DNA of 64,000 bases from Marinobacter sp. SS13-12 (GCF_030227115.1 NZ_JASSUA010000003.1:62001-126000), one strand, 5' to 3'. Shown: positions 21,046 to 32,194, numbered from the stretch's first letter. The notes: generated from the sequence alone by a model not told the origin. A program made the numbers and translations.

Positions 21046-22902
21046 TCACAACCTGAAGCGGGAGACGAGGCTCTGAAGCTCACTACCAAGCCTGGCCAGC
21101 TCTTTGCTTGAGCTGGCCGTCTGATTGGAAGAGGTTGCGGACTGGTCAGTAACGTCCCGGATACGGGTGATATTCTGGCTGATTTCTTCGGCGACCGAGG
21201 TCTGTTGCTCCGCCGCGGTGGCAATCTGATTGTTGTACTGCTTGCTGTCTTCAACGGCCCTGGCAATACGCTCTATGGTTTTACCGGTTGCTGTGGCGCG
21301 TTCCAGTGTATTAGAGGCCATGGTAGTGCTTGAGCCCATTGCGGATACTGAATTGCCCGCGCTGTGCTGCAGGGCGGTAACCAGGGTTTCGATTTCCTGG
21401 GCGGATGTCTGGGTGCGCTGAGCCAGGGAGCGGACTTCATCGGCAACCACTGCGAAACCCCGGCCCTGCTCACCGGCTCTGGCGGCTTCAATGGCTGCGT
21501 TCAATGCCAGCAGGTTGGTTTGCTCGGCAACGGACTTGATGACGTCCAGGACCGTTCCGATGTTTGCTGTTTCCTTTTGCAGTCCCTCGATCGTTTCCAT
21601 GCTCTGGCTGACTTCTCTGGCGAGACTGTTGACCTGGTCGACAGTTTCCCTTACCTCGCGTTCACCATCGGTGGCCTGGCTCGCTGCGTCGGTTGCAACT
21701 TCAAGAGCCTGCTCAGCGCTTTTTGCAATTTCGGCAACGGTCGCGGTCATTTCGTTCATGGCAGTCGCGACTTGATCCGTTTCCTGTTTCTGGCGATTGA
21801 TTCCATCACTGGACTGGCTGGTGACGGTTGAAAGCTCTTCTGCCGAAGCCGCGATGTTGGACGCGCCGGCCTCTATGCTCCTGACCAGTTCCCGCAGACT
21901 CGTGACCATAGTAGCGAGGGCTGCCATCAGGCGACCGATTTCATTGGTTCCGGTAGCTTTTATATCGACGGTCAGATTGCCGGACGCAACTTCTGAGGCT
22001 GCTGCAACGGCCTGATTGATGGGGGCGACGATGGCGCGGGTAATCATATAGGCCATCAATATGCCAAGGGCCAGAGCGATACCGGTGGCACCGATGATCA
22101 GTCCGGATGCCTGCTGACGCTCGGCTTCCATTTTTTCTGACTGACGTGTTCGCAGCCGGTCTGCCGATGCGATCGCACTTCTGGCAGTACTTACCATTTC
22201 CTCCGATAGGCGGTTCCCGGACTCGGTCAGTGTCACTACCGTCTGGAAACTGTTGACGTAAGTGGTCCGTGCCTGGTTGATCCCGGCCTTTTCTTCATCA
22301 CTGATGCTGGCGGATTTCAGTGGGGCCTGTATTCTTTTTGCGTCGTCAAGGTAGGCCTTGACGCTGGCTTCGTCGCTCTCGATGAGAAACTTTCGCTCTG
22401 ACCGACGCATGTCTTCAAACATTGCTGAAGCAAAAAACAGGGAGCTATGAGCCTTCAGGGAAGAACCGAAGATGCGTGCGGCGGTCTCCAGGCGTCCCAG
22501 AGCCTCTTCCCGTTCACTGATGTTTGCCTCGACGTCTCCCATTAATCGCTGATACTGCTTCACGTCGGACTGGATGCGCTCCAGGATGTCGAGGTCCTCG
22601 GTCATGCCCAGTAGCGGTTTGATGTCATTGGTCAATTCGAGAACACGGTCACCCTGGGCCTGGGTTTTCGTGACAGCCTCAGTTTCGCCTGTCAGAAGAA
22701 AGTTCTTTTCCTCTACGCGTGCTTCTGTAAGACCGGTATTCACCTGCCCGAGCATCGCTACGATATTTGACCTCTGGCTGAAGCTGTCCAGAGCCTGATC
22801 ACCAACGACCCCCACCAAAATGGTCAGTAACAGTAAGATGGTAAAACCGCCGGCCAATCTGGCGCGGATGGTCATGTTGGTGAACAGTTCTGGAAAGTGC
22901 AT
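21046..22902 (-). CDS. Methyl-accepting chemotaxis protein
   Basis: Chemoreceptor of 618 residues from the ATG at 22902 ([16 protein letters not shown]); a start at 22953 would add 17 residues. TM1 lies at about 18-38, a long all-helical periplasmic region (40-270) contains [13 protein letters not shown] and [16 protein letters not shown], which resemble the paired four-helix (HBM-type) sensor of some Pseudomonas receptors (inference), TM2 about 275-297, then HAMP and a signalling domain with [20 protein letters not shown] and [18 protein letters not shown]. No CheR pentapeptide. The ligand is unknown; HBM receptors often sense organic acids. The 247 bp upstream contain AT-rich promoter-like sequence only. 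Confidence 0.92.
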   Translation of the reverse strand: MHFPELFTNMTIRARLAGGFTILLLLTILVGVVGDQALDSFSQRSNIVAMLGQVNTGLTEARVEEKNFLLTGETEAVTKTQAQGDRVLELTNDIKPLLGMTEDLDILERIQSDVKQYQRLMGDVEANISEREEALGRLETAARIFGSSLKAHSSLFFASAMFEDMRRSERKFLIESDEASVKAYLDDAKRIQAPLKSASISDEEKAGINQARTTYVNSFQTVVTLTESGNRLSEEMVSTARSAIASADRLRTRQSEKMEAERQQASGLIIGATGIALALGILMAYMITRAIVAPINQAVAAASEVASGNLTVDIKATGTNEIGRLMAALATMVTSLRELVRSIEAGASNIAASAEELSTVTSQSSDGINRQKQETDQVATAMNEMTATVAEIAKSAEQALEVATDAASQATDGEREVRETVDQVNSLAREVSQSMETIEGLQKETANIGTVLDVIKSVAEQTNLLALNAAIEAARAGEQGRGFAVVADEVRSLAQRTQTSAQEIETLVTALQHSAGNSVSAMGSSTTMASNTLERATATGKTIERIARAVEDSKQYNNQIATAAEQQTSVAEEISQNITRIRDVTDQSATSSNQTASSSKELARLGSELQSLVSRFRL

Positions 22903-23149
22903 TGTTAGTATTCTCTGGAGGATAGGGTTGACCGACCCCACCTTTTGATCCATGCGCTCGAGTCAAAGGCCGCGATGCGTTCCTGATACGCAGTGAAGAC
23001 CAAAGGTGGATGTTATTTGATATATATTAAGTCGGTTTACGGCCCTATATTCCAGAACTTTACAGTTACAGATGATTACTGCGTGTTTTTGACCTGATAC
23101 GGAATTGCGAGGCGCAGGGAAAGAACGCTATCAGAATGAGGTTGATTGT

Positions 23150-23686
23150 TTACCACATCAGATCATCCGGGATCTCATAGCCCGCATAGGGGTCATCGTC
23201 GCCGGCGTCGTCTTTCTTGCGGTCATGAAGCACGACTACGGCACGCTCATCCCGCTCCATGATTTTCCGCGCCACCCCTTCCGCGACAATCTCATAGGCA
23301 TCGTTCACAAACACGATGGCCAGCCGGCCCCGTGACAGCTGGTCAACCATGGTGTCGTCCACAAAGATCTTCTTGATCTTCTTGTCGTGTACGAACTGGT
23401 AGGAAGTTTCCCCCCTGGACCGGTCGAGACGGTTGGTTTCCACCAGTTGCCGGATCTGGGCCTGGATGGCCTTTTTTTCGGCTTCTTTCTGGCGCTGGAG
23501 GTTCAGTTGCCGGTCCCGCTCCGCCTTTTCTTCCCTTGCCTGGCGGGCGCGGATCTCGGCTTCATTGACCTCAACGGACCCCTTGGGTTGCTGCTTGCGC
23601 TTCTTGTGTTTCTCATTGCGGATGGCCTTGGCCTTTTTCTCATCGGCCAGGCCGGCTTTCAACAGCTGATCCTGTAGTGATGGCAT
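23150..23686 (-). CDS. DUF2058 family protein
   Basis: A 178-residue, highly charged protein like E. coli YaiL. It opens MPSLQDQLLKAGLADEKKAK, then a Lys/Arg/Glu-rich coiled stretch (about 20-85), then a compact domain with YQFVHDKKIKKIFVD and GRLAIVFVNDAYEIV, and an acidic tail (DDAGDDDPYAGYEIPDDL). No enzymatic motif; nucleic-acid association has been guessed from the basic stretch. Divergent from dbpA across 103 bp. Confidence 0.85.
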   Translation of the reverse strand: MPSLQDQLLKAGLADEKKAKAIRNEKHKKRKQQPKGSVEVNEAEIRARQAREEKAERDRQLNLQRQKEAEKKAIQAQIRQLVETNRLDRSRGETSYQFVHDKKIKKIFVDDTMVDQLSRGRLAIVFVNDAYEIVAEGVARKIMERDERAVVVLHDRKKDDAGDDDPYAGYEIPDDLMW

Positions 23687-23789
23687 TCAATGCTCCGTGA
23701 CGGTTTGCTATTTCTGATAAACTGCATCCAGTATACGCCCGGAACGCTCCCGGTCGAACCCACCCTCTATCGCTATTCCAGGAATTTTT

Positions 23790-25163
23790 ATGCCGTCATT
23801 CAGTGAGCTGGGTCTTTCCCGACCAATGCTCGAAAATCTGTCGAGACTAGGTTTTGAGAGCCCGACCCCCATTCAGATCGGCGCCTTGCCTCCTGCGCTT
23901 AAGGGCAACGACCTGATTGCCATGGCTCAGACCGGCAGTGGCAAGACGGCTGCTTTCGGGATTCCGCTGGTGGAGAAGCTGAACCCACGCAGGTTTGTGG
24001 TTCAGGGGCTGGTCCTTTGCCCGACGCGGGAGTTGGCAGATCAGGTAGCCAAATCCCTCCGGGAGCTGGCGGTGGCGCGGGATAACGTGAAAATCCTCTC
24101 CTTGTGCGGCGGTGTTTCCATTGGGCCTCAGATTGGCTCACTCAGCCATGGCGCCCATATTGTGGTGGGGACTCCAGGGCGGATTCAGGATCATCTGCGC
24201 AAGGGCACGTTAAAGCTGGACCGGCTTGAGACCCTGGTTCTGGATGAAGCCGACCGGATGCTGGACATGGGCTTCCAGGAGGCAGTAGAAGACATCATTG
24301 GTCAGGCTCCGGCGAAAAGACAGACGCTGATGTTCTCTGCCACCTGGCCCGAAAACATCCGCAAGCTCAGCGAGCAGTATCAGAACAACCCGGTGGATGT
24401 GCGAATCGACAGCCAGGCTCTTGAATCCGACATTACCGAGCGCTTCTATGAGATTGCGCCGGGGCAGCAGGTTCAGGCGCTGGCGGCGTTACTGTCGCTG
24501 CATCAGCCCGCCTCCTGTATTGCCTTCTGCACCCGCAAGCAGCAGTGCGATGAAGTGGCCAGTGAACTGAATGGCCTGGGGTTTGCGGCCCTGCCGTTGC
24601 ACGGAGACCTGGAGCAGCGGGACCGTGACAGTGTGCTCGTGCGCTTTGGCAACCAGAGCTGTTCTGTACTGGTTGCAACCGATGTTGCTGCCCGTGGCCT
24701 TGATATCAAGTCTCTGCCGTTGGTGGTCAATGTGGAGCCCGCCAGGGATCCGGAAGTGCACACCCACAGGGTTGGACGCACGGGGCGCGCGGGAGAGCAG
24801 GGGCTGGCCGTGACATTCTGCACCCCGTCGCAGGCGCACAAGATCAACCGGCTGGAGGCCGGGCGCCAACAGCCGGTGGAGTGGGGGAGCACGGCAGACC
24901 TGTTGGCCACGCCTTTGAGGCCATCCGCTCCCGCAATGAAAACCCTTTGCATCGCAGGTGGTCGAAAAGACAAGGTCAGGCCGGGGGATGTCCTGGGTGC
25001 GCTTACCGGTGAGGCCGGGCTTCCGGGCAAGGTGGTAGGGAAGATAGACCTCTTTGATTTTCAGTGTTTTGTTGCCGTGGAGAAGGAATCAGCGGCAATG
25101 GCCCTGAAACGACTGGAGCAAGGTCGCATAAAGGGCCGGAAAATGCGTGTACGCTATGTATGA
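23790..25163 (+). CDS. dbpA: ATP-dependent RNA helicase DbpA
   Basis: DEAD-box helicase acting on 23S rRNA hairpin 92 in 50S assembly. The 457 residues contain the Q motif (PTPIQIGALPPAL), AQTGSGKTAAFGIPL, PTRELADQV, TPGRIQDHL, DEADRMLDMGF, SATW and the helicase C motifs ATDVAARGLDI and HRVGRTGRAGE. The C-terminal 75 residues (KTLCIAGGRKDKVRPGDVLGALTGE onward) are the DbpA-specific RNA-binding domain, which separates it from other DEAD-box proteins. Confidence 0.95.
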   Translation: MPSFSELGLSRPMLENLSRLGFESPTPIQIGALPPALKGNDLIAMAQTGSGKTAAFGIPLVEKLNPRRFVVQGLVLCPTRELADQVAKSLRELAVARDNVKILSLCGGVSIGPQIGSLSHGAHIVVGTPGRIQDHLRKGTLKLDRLETLVLDEADRMLDMGFQEAVEDIIGQAPAKRQTLMFSATWPENIRKLSEQYQNNPVDVRIDSQALESDITERFYEIAPGQQVQALAALLSLHQPASCIAFCTRKQQCDEVASELNGLGFAALPLHGDLEQRDRDSVLVRFGNQSCSVLVATDVAARGLDIKSLPLVVNVEPARDPEVHTHRVGRTGRAGEQGLAVTFCTPSQAHKINRLEAGRQQPVEWGSTADLLATPLRPSAPAMKTLCIAGGRKDKVRPGDVLGALTGEAGLPGKVVGKIDLFDFQCFVAVEKESAAMALKRLEQGRIKGRKMRVRYV

Positions 25164-25376
25164 ATGAGAATCGATTTTACCTGCCCGAAACCCGTCAGTA
25201 TGGGCCTGGATGCTCGGAAACCACCTATTGAAACCTGCAATTAGGTTGCTCAGCGGGTCGGAAAACGGTAAATTACGCGGGATTTTGCCCCCCGAATTGC
25301 CCGGTCTGCGGATGCTCTTCGCAGATTGGCAGGCAGCTCGGGAAAATCAACAACTCGATACAGGTAGCTATTCGTT

Positions 25377-25634
25377 ATGAATGAGCTGATGTCACAAGCC
25401 ATTGATCTGATGGTCGCAGGCATGGGGTTTGTCTTCGCATTCCTGATCATATTGGTGTTTGCAACCCTGCTCATGTCAAAACTGGTGCTTCGGTATGGTC
25501 CAGCTGAGCCTGAACCTGCCGCTCCGGCCCGCAAATCACGTGCAAAGCCCTCAGCGCCGTCGCCAGTTGATCCTGACACCGCTGAAGCGATTAAGAAAGC
25601 GATTGCACAATACCGGTCGCGCCACAAGAAGTGA
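25377..25634 (+). CDS. oadG: Oxaloacetate decarboxylase gamma chain
   Basis: Small membrane subunit that holds OadA and OadB together and binds zinc in characterised enzymes. 85 residues with a single N-terminal membrane helix (about 12-36, DLMVAGMGFVFAFLIILVFATLL), a Pro/Ala linker and a C-terminal AIAQYRSRHKK tail as in the family. Start of the oadGAB operon; 42 bp before oadA. Confidence 0.88.
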   Translation: MNELMSQAIDLMVAGMGFVFAFLIILVFATLLMSKLVLRYGPAEPEPAAPARKSRAKPSAPSPVDPDTAEAIKKAIAQYRSRHKK

Positions 25635-25676
25635 CCGGGCAGACAGATTAGAACCTTTAAACAGAAGGCTGACACG

Positions 25677-27476
25677 ATGACTGACACAAAGAAACCGCTG
25701 GGGATTACGGACGTTATTCTGCGTGACGCCCACCAGTCCCTGCTGGCCACCCGCATGCGGCTTGACGATATGCTGCCCATTGCCGAGAAGCTGGACAAAG
25801 TAGGCTTCTGGTCGCTGGAATCCTGGGGTGGAGCTACCTTTGACTCCTGCATTCGCTATCTGGGCGAAGACCCGTGGGAGCGTATTCGTGAGCTGAAAAA
25901 AGCCATGCCCAATACCCAACAGCAGATGCTGCTGCGTGGCCAGAACCTCCTGGGCTATCGTCATTACGCGGATGATGTGGTAGACCGTTTCTGTGAGCGT
26001 GCCGCCGAAAATGGCGTAGATGTGTTCCGTATTTTCGATGCGATGAACGATCCCCGTAACCTGGATCGCGCCATCAAGGCCGTTCGCAAGACCGGCAAGC
26101 ATGCCCAGGGCACGATTGCCTATACCACCAGCCCGGTGCACACCATCGAGATGTGGGTAGAGCTGGCGAAGGAAGTTGCGGACATGGGTGCGGACTCCAT
26201 CGCCATCAAGGACATGGCCGGTATTCTGAAGCCTTATGTAGCTTTCGATCTGGTCAGCCGTCTGAAGAAAGAACTGGACATTCCGATTCACATGCAGTGC
26301 CACGCCACGACCGGCATGTCTACCGCAACCGCTATCAAGGCAGCGGAGGCCGGTATCGATAACGTGGATACGGCCATCTCCTCAATGAGTATGACCTATG
26401 GTCACTCGCCCACCGAGGCGGTGGTTGCGATTCTGGAAGGGACCGATCGTGACACAGGCCTCGATCTGAACCTGCTTGAAGAGATTGCCAGTTACTTCCG
26501 TGAGGTCCGTAAGAAGTACGCCAGGTTTGAAGGCAGTCTCAGGGGTACTGACTCCCGCATCCTGATTGCCCAGGTTCCGGGTGGCATGCTGACCAACATG
26601 GAAAACCAGCTGAAAGAGCAGAACGCGGCCGACAAGTTCGACCAGGTTCTGGACGAGATTCCCAAGGTTCGCGAAGACCTGGGTTTCATCCCGCTGGTTA
26701 CGCCGACTTCCCAGATTGTGGGCACCCAGGCGGTACTGAACGTGCTGACCGGCGAGCGTTACAAGTCCATCTCCAAGGAAACCTCCGCCATTCTCAAGGG
26801 CGAGTATGGTGCTGCACCGGCGCCAATGAACAAGGAATTGCAGGAGCGTGTACTGGACGGAAAAGAGCCCGTTACCTGCCGTCCAGCCGATCTGATCGAG
26901 CCGGAAATGGAGAAGCTGACCAAAGAGCTCCGGGACACCGCAAAAGAGAAGGGCATCAAGCTGGCCGAGCAGGAAGTGGACGACGTCCTCACTTATGCCC
27001 TGTTCCCCCAGATTGGTCTCAAGTTCCTTGAAAATCGTGGTAATCCGGATGCATTCGAGCCGGTACCAACCAAAGAAGACGCAGCCGCAGCATCGGCTCC
27101 GGCCAAGAAAGGTGCTGCGGAAACCTATACCGTGGAGGTTAACGGCAAGGAGTATGTGGTTGCCGTCAACGAGGGAGGTGAGATCAGCCAGATCGAAGGC
27201 AAGGACGGTTCAGGTGCATCGGCGCCTGCCGCTTCCTCGTCTGCGCCAGCTCCTGCTGGCGATGGCGAGCCGGTTCCGGCGCCCTTGGGTGGCAACATCT
27301 TCAAGGTACTGGTTTCTCCCGGTGACGCCGTTGAAGAAGGCGATGTGCTGATTATCCTCGAAGCCATGAAAATGGAAACCGAGGTGCGCGCACCCAAGGC
27401 CGGTACCATCGGCGAAGTCTTCATCAAGGTCGGTGATGCCGTCTCCGTTGATGATGAAATGCTGACAATCGCATAA
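25677..27476 (+). CDS. oadA: Oxaloacetate decarboxylase alpha chain
   Basis: Biotin-dependent carboxyltransferase that moves CO2 from oxaloacetate to biotin. The 599 residues have an N-terminal carboxyltransferase domain ([13 protein letters not shown] at about 16-28; the metal-site Asp and Lys in [11 protein letters not shown] and the His pair in [12 protein letters not shown]), a conserved carboxylase region, a Pro/Ala-rich hinge (about 505-530) and a C-terminal biotinyl domain with EAMKMETEV, Lys being the biotin site. Works with OadB to couple decarboxylation to sodium export. Confidence 0.95.
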   Translation: MTDTKKPLGITDVILRDAHQSLLATRMRLDDMLPIAEKLDKVGFWSLESWGGATFDSCIRYLGEDPWERIRELKKAMPNTQQQMLLRGQNLLGYRHYADDVVDRFCERAAENGVDVFRIFDAMNDPRNLDRAIKAVRKTGKHAQGTIAYTTSPVHTIEMWVELAKEVADMGADSIAIKDMAGILKPYVAFDLVSRLKKELDIPIHMQCHATTGMSTATAIKAAEAGIDNVDTAISSMSMTYGHSPTEAVVAILEGTDRDTGLDLNLLEEIASYFREVRKKYARFEGSLRGTDSRILIAQVPGGMLTNMENQLKEQNAADKFDQVLDEIPKVREDLGFIPLVTPTSQIVGTQAVLNVLTGERYKSISKETSAILKGEYGAAPAPMNKELQERVLDGKEPVTCRPADLIEPEMEKLTKELRDTAKEKGIKLAEQEVDDVLTYALFPQIGLKFLENRGNPDAFEPVPTKEDAAAASAPAKKGAAETYTVEVNGKEYVVAVNEGGEISQIEGKDGSGASAPAASSSAPAPAGDGEPVPAPLGGNIFKVLVSPGDAVEEGDVLIILEAMKMETEVRAPKAGTIGEVFIKVGDAVSVDDEMLTIA

Positions 27477-27489
27477 GGGCCAGCATTCC

Positions 27490-28812
27490 ATGGATAAATT
27501 AATGACGTTGTGGACGGGCAGTGGCCTGTTCAACATAGAAATTGGCCAGGTGGTGATGATCGTCATCGGCCTGCTGCTTCTGTACCTTGCGATCCGCAAG
27601 AAGTTTGAGCCATTGTTGCTGGTACCGATTGGTTTCGGTGGCATTCTGGCGAATATTCCGGAGGCAGGGCTTGCCCTGTCTGCGGCGGAGAATGCCCTGC
27701 ATTTTGCCAAGCCGGAAGTTCTGGCGGCTTTGGCCAGCACACTGGACGTTGGTTACCAGGCGGGGCAGGTCGTGACCCCTGAGGTAAAGGAGGCGTTTAA
27801 ACTCGCCTTCAAGGATGCGGGCTATTCCACCGTTAGCGCGGCTAATGCCATTGCATCTGACTACGGCTATGGCAATGGCATGCTCTACAACTTCTACACC
27901 ATTGTTATTGGTAGCACCGTTGGGCCGCTGCTGATTTTCATGGGTGTAGGTGCAATGACGGACTTTGGCCCGCTGCTGGCAAACCCGAAGACATTGCTGC
28001 TGGGCGCCGCTGCCCAGTTCGGTATCTTTGGCACAGTGCTGGGTGCGGCGTTGCTGGACTGGCTGGGCATTCTTGATTTCACCATCCTGGAAGCTGCTGC
28101 CATCGGTATTATCGGTGGTGCGGATGGCCCCACGTCTATCTATGTGTCCAGCGTACTGGCACCCCACCTGATTGGTGCCATTGCGGTTTCAGCCTACGCT
28201 TACATGGCGCTGGTTCCGATGATTCAGCCGCCGATCATGAAGGCGCTGACAACGCAAAAAGAGCGGGCCATCAAGATGTCCCAGCTGCGCCCGGTGACGA
28301 AGAAAGAGAAAATCGTCTTCCCGATCGTGGTGCTGGTTGCGGTTGCACTGTTCCTGCCGGATGCCGCTCCGCTGCTGGGTATGTTCTGCTTTGGTAACCT
28401 GATGCGTGAGTGTGGCGTGGTTGAGCGTCTGAGCGACACTGCTCAGAACGCACTCATCAATATCGTGACCATTTTCCTGGGGCTGTCGGTGGGCTCCAAG
28501 CTGATGGCAGACAAGTTCCTGGATGGTCAGACTCTGGGCATCCTGGGGCTGGGTATTGTGGCCTTCGGTGTTGGTACGGCGTGTGGTGTTCTGATGGCGA
28601 AGCTGATGAATGCCTTCGTCAAAGAGCCCATCAACCCGCTGATCGGTTCTGCCGGTGTATCCGCGGTGCCAATGGCAGCACGGGTGTCCAACAAGGTTGG
28701 TCTTGAGGCCAATCCGCATAACTTCCTGCTGATGCACGCCATGGGCCCGAACGTGGCCGGCGTTATCGGCTCTGCGGTAGCTGCGGGTGTAATGATCAAG
28801 CTTCTGGGCTGA
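27490..28812 (+). CDS. oadB: Oxaloacetate decarboxylase beta chain (sodium pump)
   Basis: Polytopic membrane subunit that decarboxylates carboxybiotin and exports sodium ions. 440 residues with about ten hydrophobic segments; the functional Asp lies in [16 protein letters not shown] (about residues 204-219) and the second conserved patch in [19 protein letters not shown] (about 382-400). Thirteen bp after oadA. A sodium-extruding decarboxylase suits a marine organism, where it may support pyruvate/oxaloacetate balance and sodium gradient; that role is inference. Confidence 0.95.
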   Translation: MDKLMTLWTGSGLFNIEIGQVVMIVIGLLLLYLAIRKKFEPLLLVPIGFGGILANIPEAGLALSAAENALHFAKPEVLAALASTLDVGYQAGQVVTPEVKEAFKLAFKDAGYSTVSAANAIASDYGYGNGMLYNFYTIVIGSTVGPLLIFMGVGAMTDFGPLLANPKTLLLGAAAQFGIFGTVLGAALLDWLGILDFTILEAAAIGIIGGADGPTSIYVSSVLAPHLIGAIAVSAYAYMALVPMIQPPIMKALTTQKERAIKMSQLRPVTKKEKIVFPIVVLVAVALFLPDAAPLLGMFCFGNLMRECGVVERLSDTAQNALINIVTIFLGLSVGSKLMADKFLDGQTLGILGLGIVAFGVGTACGVLMAKLMNAFVKEPINPLIGSAGVSAVPMAARVSNKVGLEANPHNFLLMHAMGPNVAGVIGSAVAAGVMIKLLG

Positions 28813-28837
28813 TCGTTTTACTGTAGTGAATAAGGAG

Positions 28838-28860
28838 ACCCCGCTTCGTGCGGGGTTTTC
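28838..28860 (+). terminator. Terminator after oadB
   Basis: ACCCCGC, loop TTCGT, GCGGGGT (28850-28856), then a T-rich run, 25 bp after the oadB stop. Confidence 0.87.
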
Positions 28861-28894
28861 TTGTTTTGGCAGTCTGTGACTTTGGGTGGTGGCA

Positions 28895-28998
28895 CCATTG
28901 CGGAGGCCCTTTCCAGGAAACGCTACGAGCACATCCATGTGCGCTTGACTCCGGCCGTCCATGGCCGGAGACATTCCTGGAAAGGGCCTCCGCAATGG
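28895..28998. repeat. Long palindrome with structured 54-nt loop
   Basis: Perfect 25-bp arms at 28895-28919 and 28974-28998 (inner half GAGGCCCTTTCCAGGAA and its complement), with imperfect pairing for some 15 more bases outward. The 54-nt loop contains two smaller stems, CACATCCATGTG and CTCCGGCC(GTCCAT)GGCCGGAG. It lies between the convergent oadB and dnaE2 genes. Too far from oadB to be its main terminator; resembles a dispersed palindromic repeat. Confidence 0.88.
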
Positions 28999-29039
28999 CG
29001 CTTCGCACCCCACAGTTACCGCTTAATACTCCCCCGTAG

Positions 29040-29067
29040 GTCGGATTAGCCAAAGGCGTAATCCGAC
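29040..29067. repeat. Small REP-like palindrome
   Basis: GTCGGATTAGCC pairs with GGC(G)TAATCCGAC around AAA. A hairpin of this sequence type is common between genes in many proteobacteria. It lies five bases from the dnaE2 stop and could serve as its terminator or 3'-end stabiliser. Confidence 0.65.
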
Positions 29068-29071
29068 AAAA

Positions 29072-32000
29072 TCAATGAAAATCCCGCGAACTAACCGGCA
29101 ACGCCTCAATCAAATGACTCAAATCCGACAACCGTCCCGCCATCACATGCACAATATCCCCCTCCCTCTCCAGCACACCCTTCACATGTAACAACCGCGC
29201 CGTGATCAACGGCTTACGCTGTCGCCGGGCTGTTTCCAGCCATACCACCACATTCACATTACCGGTTTCATCTTCCAGGGTAACGAAGGTAACTCCGGAG
29301 GCAGAGCCGGGGCGTTGGCGGCCGGTGACCAGGCCGGCAACCTGGACAGGACGACCCGGCTGGATGGCCTTGAGCTGTTCAGCACTGAGGCAGAACTTCA
29401 GGTGGCCCTGTTCACGGAGCAGGGCCAGGGGATGGCGTTGCAGGGTAAGGCCCTGGCTGGCGTAGTCGGCGAGCACGTTCTGGCCTTCCGTGGGTTCGGG
29501 CAGGTGTACGCAGGTGTTGTCCGGCAGGTATTCCGCACTTGTTTCAGCGGCAAAGAGTTCAGCGGGTTGTTCATGGCCGAGGAGTTGCCAGTAGGCCTGG
29601 TGGCGGTTGGCGGTGAAGTCGGGCATGGCGTTGGCGCCGGCCAGGAGTTCCATGTCCCGCTGGTTCAGGCCGGCGAGTCGGCGGAGCTCGCTGGAGGTTC
29701 GGTAACCCTGTTGTGGGCGATGCTGACAAAGTCTTTCGCCACCGCTGCTGGACAGGCCCTGAATCAGCCTCAGGCCCAGGCGTAGTTGGCGGCCGGGCTC
29801 CTCTAGGGTGTGGTCCCACTGGCTGTGATTCACATTCGGTGGCAGCACGGTGACGTTATGGCGGCGGGCGTCCTGAACCAGCTGGGAAGGAGAGTAGAAT
29901 CCCATGGGCTGGCTGTTGAGCAGGGCGCAGTAGAAAGCCGCCGGATGGTGACACTTGATCCATGAGGATACATACACCAGCAGCGCAAAGCTGGCGGCGT
30001 GGGATTCCGGGAAGCCGTAGCCGCCAAAGCCGCAGATCTGCAGGTACAGCCGCTCGGCAAAATCGGCATCATGGCCTCTTTCCAGCATGCCGTTGACGAG
30101 TTTTTCCCGAAAGGGGGTCAGGTCTCCGTGGGATTTCCAGGCCGCCATGGCGCGGCGGAGCTGGTCGGCTTCGCCGGCGGAGAAGCCGGCGGCCACCATG
30201 GCCAGCTTGATCACCTGTTCCTGAAAGATGGGAACGCCCAGGGTGCGCTCAAGAACCTTCCGCACGGCATCGTTGGGGTAGTCGACCGGTTCCAGGCCGT
30301 GCTTGCGTCGCAGGTAGGGGTGCACCATATCGCCCTGTATGGGGCCGGGGCGGACGATGGCAACCTCGATCACCAGGTCGTAATAGGTGCTCGGTTTCAG
30401 GCGCGGCAGCATGTTGATCTGGGCGCGGGATTCCACCTGGAAGACGCCGATGCTGTCGCCTTTCTGGAGCATGGCGTAGGTGGCCGGGTCTTCCTCGGGA
30501 ACGTCCTGCATGGTGAAGGCTGTGCCTTTTTCCTCGCTAATAAGCTCCAGGGCCTTACGGATGGCGGTCAGCATGCCCAGAGCAAGCACATCTACTTTCA
30601 TCAGGCCCAGGCTTTCCAGGTCGTCCTTGTCCCACTGGATCACGGTGCGGTCGGCCATGGCGGCGTTTTCTACCGGCACCAGCTCGGCAAGCGGCCCGGC
30701 GCTGATAACAAAACCGCCTACATGCTGGGACAGATGGCGTGGAAAGCCGAGCAGGGTATTGACCAGGGTAAAGAACTGGTCAGCCACTTTCGGGTTGCGG
30801 GTGAGGTGTTTGTCCAGAATCTGCTGGCGCCAGCTGCTGGCCTTGTCCCGCCAGTCGATGCCTTCCAGTAACTGTTCCACCATGGCCGGATCAAAACCCA
30901 GGGCCTTGCCTACATCACGAATGGCACTGCGTGGTCGGTAACGGATCACGGTGGCAGCCAGGGCCGCCCGTTCGCGACTGTAGCGCTGGTAGATGTACTG
31001 GATGACTTCTTCCCGCCGCTCATGCTCGAAGTCCACGTCGATGTCGGGCGGCTCGTTCCGGTCTTTGGAAATGAAACGCTCGAACAGTAACTCCACCCGT
31101 GCCGGATTCACCTCGGTGATGCCCAGGCAATAACACACGGCAGAATTGGCCGCGGAGCCCCGGCCCTGGCAGAGGATGCCCTGGCTACGGGCAAAGGCGA
31201 CGATGTCGTGGATGGTGAGGAAGTAGTGCTCGTACTTCATCTCCGAGATCAGTGCCAGCTCTTTGCGGATCAGCCCCTGAACGCTCAACGGTGTGCCTTC
31301 CGGGTATCGGCGGCGTTCGCCCTCGCGGGTCAGCCGTTTCAGGTAGGCCGCCGGCGATTCACCGTCCGGCACCAGGTCTGGGGGGTATTCGTAACGCAGG
31401 CTGCCAGGCTCGAAGGTGCACTGCTGGGCAATCACCAGGGTTTCCCGGAGCCAGGCATCCGGAAACAGGCGCTGCAGAACCGGCAATGGCCGCAGGTAGC
31501 GCTCCCCGTTCTGGAACAGGCAGTGGCCGGCGTTTTCCAGGCTGGTGTGATTGCGCAGGGCGGTGAGTACATCCTGCAGTGGCTGGCGATCCCGGCTGTG
31601 CATGTGTACCTCGCCGGTGGCGGCCACCGGGCAGCGCAGGTGGTCGGCCAGCCAGCGTACTCGGGCCAGTTGCAACTCCTCTCCAGGTTCAAGAGTGCGG
31701 GCGGCGGCTACCCACAGGCCCGGGTCAAACAGGCGTTGCAACCATTCACCGCAGGCCAGGGTCTGGTCCGCGTCCGCCTCGATGGGTGAGGGGGGCAGCC
31801 ACAAACACAGGCAGTCATCCAGGGTGTGAGTTTCAATGTCCCGGAAAAACAGCTGGTACTGGCCTTTTTCAGCCCGTCGTCGCCCGGTGGTGATCAGCTG
31901 GCAAAGCTGACCATAACCCTTGCGGGTACGGGCCAGGAGAATGAAGCGGGGAACCGCGGCACCGGGTGGGGCGTCGTCCAGCTCAAACCAGCTGCCGGTA

Positions 32001-32194
32001 ATCAATTTTACCGGGCTTCCCTTCAGCGCGGCCCAGGCTCGTGGAATACCGGCTACCGAACAGGCGTCGGTGATTGCCAGCGCGGAATAGCCCATCTCCA
32101 AGGCTCGCTCCGCAAGCTCCTGAGGGTGTGAAGCCCCGGTCAGAAAGGTGAAATTGCTGAAGCAGAACAGCTCTGCGTAAGTAAACTCGCTCAT
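29072..32194 (-). CDS. dnaE2: Error-prone DNA polymerase DnaE2
   Basis: C-family polymerase for translesion synthesis, working with ImuA and ImuB in SOS mutagenesis. From ATG 32194 (MSEFTYAELFCFSNFTFLTG) it is 1040 residues, typical for DnaE2 and shorter than replicative DnaE. An N-terminal PHP domain is followed by the polymerase core with the catalytic Asp pair in PDIDVDFEHERREEV, then helix-hairpin-helix and OB domains (VQVAGLVTGRQRP). The start overlaps the imuB stop as ATGA. A longer frame upstream runs through imuB in another phase and is not coding. Confidence 0.95.
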   Translation of the reverse strand: MSEFTYAELFCFSNFTFLTGASHPQELAERALEMGYSALAITDACSVAGIPRAWAALKGSPVKLITGSWFELDDAPPGAAVPRFILLARTRKGYGQLCQLITTGRRRAEKGQYQLFFRDIETHTLDDCLCLWLPPSPIEADADQTLACGEWLQRLFDPGLWVAAARTLEPGEELQLARVRWLADHLRCPVAATGEVHMHSRDRQPLQDVLTALRNHTSLENAGHCLFQNGERYLRPLPVLQRLFPDAWLRETLVIAQQCTFEPGSLRYEYPPDLVPDGESPAAYLKRLTREGERRRYPEGTPLSVQGLIRKELALISEMKYEHYFLTIHDIVAFARSQGILCQGRGSAANSAVCYCLGITEVNPARVELLFERFISKDRNEPPDIDVDFEHERREEVIQYIYQRYSRERAALAATVIRYRPRSAIRDVGKALGFDPAMVEQLLEGIDWRDKASSWRQQILDKHLTRNPKVADQFFTLVNTLLGFPRHLSQHVGGFVISAGPLAELVPVENAAMADRTVIQWDKDDLESLGLMKVDVLALGMLTAIRKALELISEEKGTAFTMQDVPEEDPATYAMLQKGDSIGVFQVESRAQINMLPRLKPSTYYDLVIEVAIVRPGPIQGDMVHPYLRRKHGLEPVDYPNDAVRKVLERTLGVPIFQEQVIKLAMVAAGFSAGEADQLRRAMAAWKSHGDLTPFREKLVNGMLERGHDADFAERLYLQICGFGGYGFPESHAASFALLVYVSSWIKCHHPAAFYCALLNSQPMGFYSPSQLVQDARRHNVTVLPPNVNHSQWDHTLEEPGRQLRLGLRLIQGLSSSGGERLCQHRPQQGYRTSSELRRLAGLNQRDMELLAGANAMPDFTANRHQAYWQLLGHEQPAELFAAETSAEYLPDNTCVHLPEPTEGQNVLADYASQGLTLQRHPLALLREQGHLKFCLSAEQLKAIQPGRPVQVAGLVTGRQRPGSASGVTFVTLEDETGNVNVVVWLETARRQRKPLITARLLHVKGVLEREGDIVHVMAGRLSDLSHLIEALPVSSRDFH

